28,009 nucleotides of DNA, from assembly GCA_963582805.1 (NCBI GenBank), contig CAUZTZ010000010.1, positions 1-28,009 on the forward strand, given 5' to 3'. Origin of the DNA: GCA-2687515 sp963582805. GTDB lineage: Bacteria; Pseudomonadota; Alphaproteobacteria; Rhodospirillales; UBA2165. How positions within the stretch are numbered: the stretch's first letter is position 1; the number at the start of each line of letters is the position of its first letter. Of this stretch, positions 21,754 to 28,009 are shown in pieces. Under the pieces are notes generated by a model, which worked only from the letters and a program-made list of their open reading frames with translations, did no database searches and was not told where the DNA came from. The position numbers were made by a program, and so were the translations under genes.

Positions 21754-23199
21754 ATGAACGATAATTCCGGCGCCCCAAGCGATGGCGCGGCCAACGCCAG
21801 TTACGCCGATTTGTTTCGTGGCGGGCGCGCCATATTGTCGGTCCTGGTAATCCTCGGCGCCGCCCTGCACGCGCTGCAAATCATGGTGATCGCCATCATC
21901 ATGCCGACCGTCGTCGGCGATATCGGCGGCGCATCCTATTTCGCCTGGCCGGCCATGATCTATTCGGTCGGCGCCATCCTGGGTGCCGCCAGCGTCGGCC
22001 CGGTATGGGACCGCCTCGGCGGGCGGCGCGGCTATGCCTTCTCCGGCCTGGCGTTTCTGGCCGCCTCCGTTGCCAGCGCCGTGGCCCCAGACATGGGCAC
22101 GCTGATCGCGGCGCGCGCCGCCCAAGGGCTCGCCGGCGGCTTGATCCTCGGCGGCTCGATGGCGCTCATCGGGGTGTTGTTCGATGACGCGCTCAGAACC
22201 AGAATTCTTGCCATCTATCAGGGCACCTGGATGGTGGTGCAGCTGCTTGGCCCCCTGGTCGGCGGCGCCTTTGCCGAGATCGGATGGTGGCGCGGATCGT
22301 TCTGGGTAATGGTGCCATTCGCGGCGGTCTTCACCATAATTTCTTGGGCCAAAGTCCCGGATCAATCGCCCGCCGAGCGCGCCGACAAAAAATCCGCCAG
22401 ATTTCCAGGTTTGCGTCTGGCAATGATCACCACCGGCGTGCTGGCCGTCGGGTTGGCCGGCCCCACCGACCATGGCGGCTTGCGGGCGGCGTATCTGGTT
22501 GCCGCGGTCATCCTGATCGGGCTTTGTTTTGGTATCGATCGCAAGGCCGGGATGCCCTTGTTTCCCCGCCGCGCGGTATCGCTGTTGGCGCCGGTTGGCC
22601 TGACTTTATGGATCCTGTTCCTGGTGGGCACCACGCAAGGCGCCGTCACGCTCTTCCTGCCCTTGCTTTTGCAGGTAGTCCATGGCGTGACGCCGCTTTT
22701 TATCAGCTTCGTGACCATTGTAATCTCGGCCGGATGGACGGTCGGAACGTTCGGCGTATCGAGCTGGACCGGGCCCAAAGAACGGCTGGCGCTTTTGGCC
22801 GGCCCGCCTTTTATGCTGGCCGGCCTGGCGATCATCACGGTGACCGCACAGGCGCCGTATTTGTGGCTGCTCACGTTCGGGGCCTTCCTGCTGGGTCTCG
22901 GCATCGGCACCCACAACGTCCATATGGTGGCGCGAACTATGGCCGGCGCCGAAAAAGGCGAGGAGCGCATCACCGCGTCGTCGATGACTTCCATGCGCAC
23001 CCTCGGCGGCGCGTTTGGCGCGGCGATGGCGGGGATGCTGGCGACCATCGGCGGCTTGGCCGATGTGTCCGAGGCGGCGGCGGTTGGCGGCGCGGTGACG
23101 TTCGTCTACAGCGCATCGCTAATCCCCCTCGCCTGTACGGTGGTGCTTATGATTTGGCTGGTGCGCCTCTGGACGCGGGCGGAGCGGTTACAAATTTAG
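21754..23199 (+). CDS. MFS transporter, DHA2-type
   Basis: This 481-residue membrane protein has roughly fourteen hydrophobic segments, the count expected of the DHA2 drug:H+ antiporter branch. The N-terminal half shows GPVWDRLGGRRGYAF (the helix 2-3 loop motif), RAAQGLAGGLILGGSMALIG (helix 4, with the conserved Arg-x-x-Gln-Gly), and LGPLVGGAFAEIGWWRGSFWV (helix 5 motif C and its usual Trp-Arg loop). A hydrophilic loop of about 25 residues (KVPDQSPAERADKK) follows helix 6. Efflux of a small molecule or drug is the likely role; the substrate is unknown. The ATG at 21754 has a TTAGGA about 13 bases upstream. It converges on the TSUP gene with a 12-bp gap. Its GC-rich composition matches the core genome, unlike the cyclase gene beside it. 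Confidence 0.9.
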   Translation: MNDNSGAPSDGAANASYADLFRGGRAILSVLVILGAALHALQIMVIAIIMPTVVGDIGGASYFAWPAMIYSVGAILGAASVGPVWDRLGGRRGYAFSGLAFLAASVASAVAPDMGTLIAARAAQGLAGGLILGGSMALIGVLFDDALRTRILAIYQGTWMVVQLLGPLVGGAFAEIGWWRGSFWVMVPFAAVFTIISWAKVPDQSPAERADKKSARFPGLRLAMITTGVLAVGLAGPTDHGGLRAAYLVAAVILIGLCFGIDRKAGMPLFPRRAVSLLAPVGLTLWILFLVGTTQGAVTLFLPLLLQVVHGVTPLFISFVTIVISAGWTVGTFGVSSWTGPKERLALLAGPPFMLAGLAIITVTAQAPYLWLLTFGAFLLGLGIGTHNVHMVARTMAGAEKGEERITASSMTSMRTLGGAFGAAMAGMLATIGGLADVSEAAAVGGAVTFVYSASLIPLACTVVLMIWLVRLWTRAERLQI

Positions 23200-23211
23200 G
23201 ACAATCGCGTT

Positions 23212-23979
23212 TTAAAGGCTGATCGCCGCGATCCAGATCAAACGCAACGCCAATGCCGTCAGGATCACTTGAAACGCGATGCGGAATAGGCGCTCTGGAA
23301 TCCGGTCCAGGGCAACCTTTCCGAGGTACGTGCCGGCAACCGACGTCACGATCATCGCCGCCATCAAAGGCGCATAGCTGCCAAAGCCAACGCCAAGCAC
23401 GCCGAAGGCAATGATCTTGACGATGTGGACGATGGTCATCAGCCCGCCGAGGGTGGCGATATGGTTGCGCCGGTCCGGGGCGATTGCGTTGGTAAAAGCG
23501 CCCAACAGGGTTCCCGTCGCGCTGATAAATATGCCGAGGAAGGTGGCCAAAAAGCCGGCGAACACAAAGCGTCCCCGGTCCGGTCCGAAACGGGCAATCT
23601 TCGGAATCCAGGCCAGCGCGAGAATGCTGAGCCCTAAGATCATTTGCAGGATGCTTTCCGGTAAACTGACAAATATCTGCCCGCCGATCGCAGCCCCGAT
23701 GATCGAGCCCACGGTGAATGGCAGCACCGTGGCGCGCATCAGATAGCGCCAGCGCGAGACTGCCATGCTGGTGCTGGAGGCAAGCTGAACAACCGTATGG
23801 ATCGGGATCAGCAAAACCGGGGGGAAAACGAACGCCATGATGGCCAACAGGATCAAGCCGCCCGCCGTGCCCGCCACCGCCGAGATGAACGCCGTCGCCA
23901 GCGCCGCAATAGCCAAGCCGGCGAAGACCCAAAGATCGATCCCCACCATTCCCAAAAACTGCCCGGCCGCACTATCCAT
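23212..23979 (-). CDS. TSUP-family (TauE/SafE) permease
   Basis: The 255-residue protein has about eight hydrophobic helices and resembles the TauE/SafE permeases, which export or import sulfite, sulfoacetate and other organosulfur or small anions. The first helix pair has GTAGGLILLAIMAFVFPP followed by IPIHTVVQLASS, the family's conserved N-terminal repeat. The second half repeats the pattern with GTLLGAFTNAI and RRNHIATLGGLMTIVHIVKI. I chose the ATG at 23979 (MDSAAGQF) because hydrophobic family sequence starts soon after; upstream in-frame residues are hydrophilic and unlike the family. A later ATG (MVGIDLW) is also possible. About 200 bp separate it from the end of uvrB, and a hairpin lies in that gap, so it probably has its own promoter. 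Confidence 0.87.
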   Translation of the reverse strand: MDSAAGQFLGMVGIDLWVFAGLAIAALATAFISAVAGTAGGLILLAIMAFVFPPVLLIPIHTVVQLASSTSMAVSRWRYLMRATVLPFTVGSIIGAAIGGQIFVSLPESILQMILGLSILALAWIPKIARFGPDRGRFVFAGFLATFLGIFISATGTLLGAFTNAIAPDRRNHIATLGGLMTIVHIVKIIAFGVLGVGFGSYAPLMAAMIVTSVAGTYLGKVALDRIPERLFRIAFQVILTALALRLIWIAAISL

Positions 23980-24135
23980 TGCTGTTGCCTTGCCCGCTGC
24001 GTTGCCGTTGAGCGTTCGTTGAGGCCCCGGAGCCGTATAAGTTTGCCCATGCCAAATCGATGATGCGCTTACCCCCGATGACCGGGAAAGGCGCCTGTTT
24101 GATGCGCATAATGGAGGAATGTACTCCGCCTCGAC

Positions 24136-24171
24136 GGGCGCTTGGCCAACCCGGCCAATCCCCAAGCGCCC
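24136..24171 (-). terminator. hairpin downstream of uvrB
   Basis: GGGCGCTTGG (24136-24145) and CCAAGCGCCC (24162-24171) form a perfect 10-bp stem around a 16-base loop, nine bases beyond the uvrB stop. Inside it, TTGGCC (24142-24147) and GGCCAA could form a competing smaller stem. No T-rich tract follows on the uvrB strand, so it may terminate only weakly or protect the mRNA 3' end. Confidence 0.55.
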
Positions 24172-24179
24172 TAGGCAGA

Positions 24180-26348
24180 TTACGCGCCTATTCTCCGCTT
24201 CTTCTTTTTGTTCATCTTGGCGCCGCCGTGCAACTGCATCTTCTTCTGCGGCATGCGCCCGGGACCTAACCCAGCCGCCGCCGCCGCGCTGGGCGAAACG
24301 CCGGCCTTGCCGAGGCCCAATTCGATCCCCTCCAGCCGGCGGATCTCGTCGCGCAATCGCGCCGCTTCTTCGAACTCCAGATTGGCGGCGGCGTCGAGCA
24401 TGCGGGCGCGGATGTCTTCCATGTGGTTCTGGTAATTGTCGCCAACCAGATGGGTCTCGCCGGAAACGCCCAAATCCACGGTCACATAATCGGCCTCGTA
24501 GACGCTCTCGAGCACATCGGTGATGCCTTTTTTCACGCTTTCCGGGGTGATGCCGTGGGCCTTGTTGTAGGCGGTCTGCTTTTCCCGGCGGCGGTTGGTC
24601 TCGCCGATGGCGTAATCCAAACTATTGGTCATCTTGTCCGCATACAATATGACCCGTCCATCGATGTTGCGCGCCGCCCGGCCGATGGTCTGCACCAGCG
24701 AGGTTTTGGAGCGCAGGAAGCCTTCCTTGTCGGCATCCAAAATGGCCACCAAGGCGCATTCGGGAATGTCCAGCCCTTCGCGCAATAGATTGATGCCGAT
24801 GAGCACATCGAAAGCGCCGAGGCGCAAATCGCGGATAATCTCGATGCGCTCCAAGGTGTCGATGTCGGAATGCAGATAGCGCACCCGGATACCGGCCTCG
24901 TGCATATATTCGGTCAGATCCTCGGCCATCTTCTTGGTCAGGGTGGTCACCAGGACGCGCTGGCCGGCGGCAGCCGCGTCCCGGCATTCGGCCAATAGAT
25001 CATCGACCTGGCTGGTCACCGGGCGGATGATGCATTGGGGATCGATGAGGCCCGTCGGGCGCACCACCTGTTCGGTGAAAACGCCGCCGGTGCGCTCTAT
25101 CTCCCAGGGGCCGGGGGTGGCGGACACGAACGTGGTCTGCGGGCGCATGGCCTCCCACTCGTCGAACTTCAAGGGCCGGTTGTCGATGCAGGACGGCAAG
25201 CGGAAGCCGAACTCGGCGAGGGTGGATTTGCGGTTGAAGTCGCCCTTATACATGGCGCCCAGTTGCGGCACGGTGACGTGGCACTCATCGACGATCAGCA
25301 GCGCGTTCTCGGGCAGATATTCGAACAAGGTGGGCGGCGGCTCGCCGGCGTTGCGGCCCGTCAAATAGCGCGAATAATTCTCGATGCCGGCGCAGTGGCC
25401 GGTGGTCTCCAGCATCTCCAAATCGAAGGTGGTGCGCTCGGACAGGCGCTGCGCTTCCAAAAGTTTGCCTTCCTTGTCGAACCAGGCGACGCGCTCTTTC
25501 AGTTCTTCGCGGATTTGCGGGATGGCTTGTCTGAGGGTCGGGCGCGGCGTCACGTAGTGGCTGGAGGGATAGACGGTGATCTCTTCGAGGGCCGATACCT
25601 TCTCGCCGGTCAAAGGATCGATCTCCCAAATGCCTTCCAGCTCGTCGCCGAACAGGCTGAGGCGCCAGGCCCGGTCTTCCAGGTGCGAGGGGAAAATTTC
25701 AATGACGTCGCCGCGCACCCGGAAGGTGGAGCGGTAAAAGGCGGTGTCGTTGCGGGTGTATTGTAATTCGACGAAGCGTTTCAATAGTTCCGAGCGGTCG
25801 ATTTTATCGCCGGCTTTTATCTTGATGGTCATCTGGGCGTAGGTTTCCACCGAGCCGATGCCGTAGATGCAGGAGACCGAGGCGACGATGATCACGTCGT
25901 TGCGCTCCAACAATGCGCGCGTGGCGGAATGGCGCATGCGGTCGATCTGCTCGTTGATGGAGGCGTCTTTTTCGATATAGGTGTCGGTGCGCGGCACATA
26001 CGCTTCGGGCTGGTAGTAGTCGTAATAGGAGACAAAATATTCGACCGCGTTACCGGGAAAAAACTCCTTCATCTCGCCGTACAATTGCGCCGCCAACGTC
26101 TTGTTCGGGGCCAGCACCAGGGTCGGCCGGTTCAGGTTCTGAATGGCGTGCGCGATGGTGAAGGTCTTGCCGGACCCGGTGACGCCCAGCAGAACCTGAT
26201 CGCGCTCGCCTGCTTGCAGCCCGCGGGTTATTTCGGCAATGGCTTCGGGTTGATCGCCGGCCGGCGAAAACGGCGAGACGACGCGCAATTCGCCGCTGCC
26301 CTCGACGATGGGCCGCTTTTCCGGGATAAAGATGGCGCGCTCGAACAT
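24180..26348 (-). CDS. uvrB: excinuclease ABC subunit B
   Basis: UvrB is the damage-verifying helicase-like subunit of UvrABC nucleotide excision repair. The 722 residues show Walker A GVTGSGKT at 55-62, the beta-hairpin region with YFVSYYDYYQPEAYVPRTDT (104-123), the DEAD-like DECH at 354-357, and helicase motifs in the C-terminal half (REGLDIPE, QTIGRAARN). A C-terminal UVR domain (about 640-674) with LEFEEAARLRDEIRRLE contacts UvrC. The tail after it is Ala-rich, then Lys/Arg-rich (KKKKRR), somewhat longer than the minimal family form. The ATG at 26348 starts nine bases after the stop of the upstream MFS gene on the same strand, so read-through or co-transcription is likely. I found no alphaproteobacterial LexA box (GTTC-N7-GTTC) nearby. 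Confidence 0.97.
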   Translation of the reverse strand: MFERAIFIPEKRPIVEGSGELRVVSPFSPAGDQPEAIAEITRGLQAGERDQVLLGVTGSGKTFTIAHAIQNLNRPTLVLAPNKTLAAQLYGEMKEFFPGNAVEYFVSYYDYYQPEAYVPRTDTYIEKDASINEQIDRMRHSATRALLERNDVIIVASVSCIYGIGSVETYAQMTIKIKAGDKIDRSELLKRFVELQYTRNDTAFYRSTFRVRGDVIEIFPSHLEDRAWRLSLFGDELEGIWEIDPLTGEKVSALEEITVYPSSHYVTPRPTLRQAIPQIREELKERVAWFDKEGKLLEAQRLSERTTFDLEMLETTGHCAGIENYSRYLTGRNAGEPPPTLFEYLPENALLIVDECHVTVPQLGAMYKGDFNRKSTLAEFGFRLPSCIDNRPLKFDEWEAMRPQTTFVSATPGPWEIERTGGVFTEQVVRPTGLIDPQCIIRPVTSQVDDLLAECRDAAAAGQRVLVTTLTKKMAEDLTEYMHEAGIRVRYLHSDIDTLERIEIIRDLRLGAFDVLIGINLLREGLDIPECALVAILDADKEGFLRSKTSLVQTIGRAARNIDGRVILYADKMTNSLDYAIGETNRRREKQTAYNKAHGITPESVKKGITDVLESVYEADYVTVDLGVSGETHLVGDNYQNHMEDIRARMLDAAANLEFEEAARLRDEIRRLEGIELGLGKAGVSPSAAAAAGLGPGRMPQKKMQLHGGAKMNKKKKRRIGA

Positions 26349-26357
26349 CGGCTTATT

Positions 26358-27782
26358 CTAGCCGCTGGGTTCTGTATTTGCACCAACCCGTTGGCTGCGG
26401 GCAGCGAATAACGCCAGCACAAATACCGAGGCCGAGATCGCCGCCGCCCAATGCAGCGTCGTCTGAAAGCCGGCAAGGAAGCCAGCAGCTCCGGACGTGG
26501 CGCGGAACAGCTCGAACAACAGGGTGGCTGCGAATAGGTAGCCGGACGAGCGGGTCATCTCGGCGAGGCTGCCGGCGACACCCCGGTTGGCAGCCGGAAT
26601 CTCGCCGGTGACGATAAAGAAGTACGCTGCCTGAAAGATGCCGATGCCAAGGCCGGTGAGTGCCATGGCGGCGAGCATAAAGCCGGCGCCGGTGGCCTCG
26701 TTCCAGCCGCCGATCAGCCACAAACCGGCGCCGGTGATCAGCGGCGCAAAGACCAGCAATCGCGCCGCCCGGGCACTGGCGGCGCCCGCAACGGCACGGT
26801 CAATGCGCGCCAGAACGCGGCCCGTGGTCAGGGCCGCCGCCGCCAGCCCGGCCGGATAGCTGGCCAGAATCAGCCCGGCCGCGCCGGCGCCCATGCCGGC
26901 AATGCGGTTAAGGTAAAATGGCGCCAGAAGCATGACCGAAAAGCTGGCCATGTTGACGCCTAAGCTGGCGGCGGTGAAGCCGGAAAACCAGGGCCGGCGG
27001 AAATAGGCCAGATCGATGATCGGTTGCGATATATGCGCCTGGCGGCGGACGAACAGGGCAATACCGAGGCCGGCGATTACCGCAAATCCGGCCCATATGA
27101 GGCCGCCGGCCCAAACCAGATTGAGGGCGATAAACAAAGCCGCGATACCGGCGCCCAGGAAGACGGCGCCGGTGAAATCGAAATTGGCCGATGTTTCGCC
27201 GCGCGGCGGCGGCGCCGGCAAAAAAGGCGTGAGGGCAAGGGCGGCCAGCGCGATCGGCACCCGGTACCAGAACACCGCCCGCCAATCGAAGGCATCGGCA
27301 AGGGCGCCGCCGATGATCGGCCCGGTGGCGGTGCCGAAGGCGAACATCAAGCCGTAGGCGCCGATCACCGCGCCGCGCCGGCTCTCGGGGTAAAGCCCTA
27401 TGGCCAGCGCCGGGGCGCTGCCGACAAGCAGGGCGCCGCCAAGCCCTTGCAACACCCGAGCGGCCAACAGAGTGGTAAAACTTGGGCTCCAGGCAACCAA
27501 TGCAAGCGCGCCTGCGCTGATCAGGAGCCCGCTTTGAAACACCCGCCGGTGCCCCCAAACATCGCCGCCGCGCCCGGCGATCAGCAGCAGGCTGATGGAG
27601 GTGACAATGAAACTGACGACGATCAATTTGGTATCGGAAACGGGCAGCCCAAAATGGGCGGTTATATACGGAAAAGCCACGTTTACCGACGAGTCCAGCG
27701 GCATCACCACAACGCCGAGCCCGACGATCAGGAGGCGCAGCAAAGGGTGGCCCGGAGTTAACGAATGCGCATCGGATTGCAT
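26358..27782 (-). CDS. MFS transporter, DHA2-type
   Basis: This 474-residue protein has about fourteen hydrophobic helices. DHA2-type features are visible: MPLDSSVNVAFPYI in helix 1 (the D-x-x-x-V-N-x-A-x-P motif), GRGGDVWGHRRVFQSG in the helix 2-3 loop, ARVLQGLGGALLVGSAPAL in helix 4, and GPIIGGALADAFDWRAVFW around helix 5. That pattern is typical of EmrB/QacA drug:H+ antiporters, though the cargo here is unknown. The ATG at 27782 is the first in-frame start, with the hydrophobic core beginning about 14 residues later. It lies nine bases upstream of uvrB in the same direction. No membrane-fusion (EmrA-like) partner gene is present, so it may act alone. Confidence 0.92.
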   Translation of the reverse strand: MQSDAHSLTPGHPLLRLLIVGLGVVVMPLDSSVNVAFPYITAHFGLPVSDTKLIVVSFIVTSISLLLIAGRGGDVWGHRRVFQSGLLISAGALALVAWSPSFTTLLAARVLQGLGGALLVGSAPALAIGLYPESRRGAVIGAYGLMFAFGTATGPIIGGALADAFDWRAVFWYRVPIALAALALTPFLPAPPPRGETSANFDFTGAVFLGAGIAALFIALNLVWAGGLIWAGFAVIAGLGIALFVRRQAHISQPIIDLAYFRRPWFSGFTAASLGVNMASFSVMLLAPFYLNRIAGMGAGAAGLILASYPAGLAAAALTTGRVLARIDRAVAGAASARAARLLVFAPLITGAGLWLIGGWNEATGAGFMLAAMALTGLGIGIFQAAYFFIVTGEIPAANRGVAGSLAEMTRSSGYLFAATLLFELFRATSGAAGFLAGFQTTLHWAAAISASVFVLALFAARSQRVGANTEPSG

Positions 27783-28009
27783 GGCAACCGACTATGACGG
27801 CGCGCGCGGAAAATCTCAAGAAGGCGGCCCGGGCGGCGGACAATACATACTTGACTAATGCGCTAGGGAATGATCCCATAAGGGCAAGTGCGAATGATTT
27901 ACATTATTTGCACGGTCGTGACGGCGGTTTCGTTCCGATACGCAAGTTGACGAAAGATTCCAAATCCACGGCTTGGTGAAGCGGCGTACCCCCCCCCTCG
28001 TCGCCGAAA
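27783..28009. other. window-end region without a convincing gene
   Basis: These 227 bases lie upstream of the MFS gene and should contain its promoter, which I could not place. A 61-codon open frame runs rightward from 27794 to 27979, but it has no ribosome site and its second half uses codons rare in the neighbours (CTA, AGG, AGT, TTA). A run of nine C near 27990 and the window edge prevent further reading. Confidence 0.4.

Noticed and set aside
26440..26520. GAAC-N5-GAAC near 26500 as a possible LexA box for uvrB
   Set aside because: Alphaproteobacterial LexA sites need seven bases between the half-sites, and this one is about 150 bp inside the upstream gene.
27794..27979. A 61-codon open frame at the right end
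   Set aside because: No ribosome site, atypical codons in its second half and no recognisable motif; coding status is unsupported.
1..28009. tRNA, rRNA, CRISPR array, prophage or defence-island genes
   Set aside because: I scanned by eye for tRNA T-loop sequences, regular spacer repeats and phage or nuclease gene sets and found none; a covariance search could still find a weak RNA.

Overview
This window looks like ordinary chromosome from a GC-rich alphaproteobacterium. The support is compositional and genomic: most lines I counted by eye are well above 60% GC, there is an NDUFAF5-type methyltransferase next to comF, an sfsA-map-radC run, and a cobalamin-riboswitch-controlled CbtB/CbtA cobalt uptake pair. 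A Rhodospirillales-like member is my best guess but is inference. I saw no tRNA, rRNA, CRISPR array, insertion sequence or prophage. The left edge cuts an MFS transporter gene.

Layout. 1-1562 (+): the 3' part of an MFS gene, overlapped by an EamA/DMT exporter gene. 1566-5076 (-): a likely operon of an arylformamidase-like alpha/beta hydrolase, a fumarylacetoacetate-hydrolase-family enzyme and a sulfatase. 5142-8299: a vitamin B12 module made of a cobalamin riboswitch, cbtB, cbtA, the convergent cobT and the divergent cobS. It links cobalt import to nucleotide-loop assembly. 8311-12366: housekeeping genes, with comF (-) divergent from an NDUFAF5-like methyltransferase, sfsA, map and radC (+). 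12536-13939: a soluble PAS-PAS-GGDEF diguanylate cyclase. 13980-17548: an MFS gene tail-to-tail with an orphan xanthine-dehydrogenase/CoxL-family molybdenum hydroxylase subunit. 17690-19349: purB with a good promoter, then a small GIY-YIG-like protein.

19350-21753 differs from its surroundings. It holds a class III adenylate/guanylate cyclase-TPR gene of visibly lower GC (sampled lines 43-62%, against about 75% in a neighbouring line), with AT-rich flanks. Its upstream region carries three 10-bp-phased TGTCC units and a pair of 10-bp inverted repeats. 21754-27782 returns to typical composition: a DHA2-type MFS, a TSUP-family permease, uvrB (with a 3' hairpin) and another DHA2-type MFS gene 9 bp upstream of uvrB. 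The last 227 bases hold no convincing gene.

I did not find a clearly new multi-gene system. The items most worth checking are the small GIY-YIG-like protein, the structured region upstream of the cyclase gene, the hydrolase/FAH/sulfatase operon, and the molybdenum hydroxylase subunit without partner subunits.
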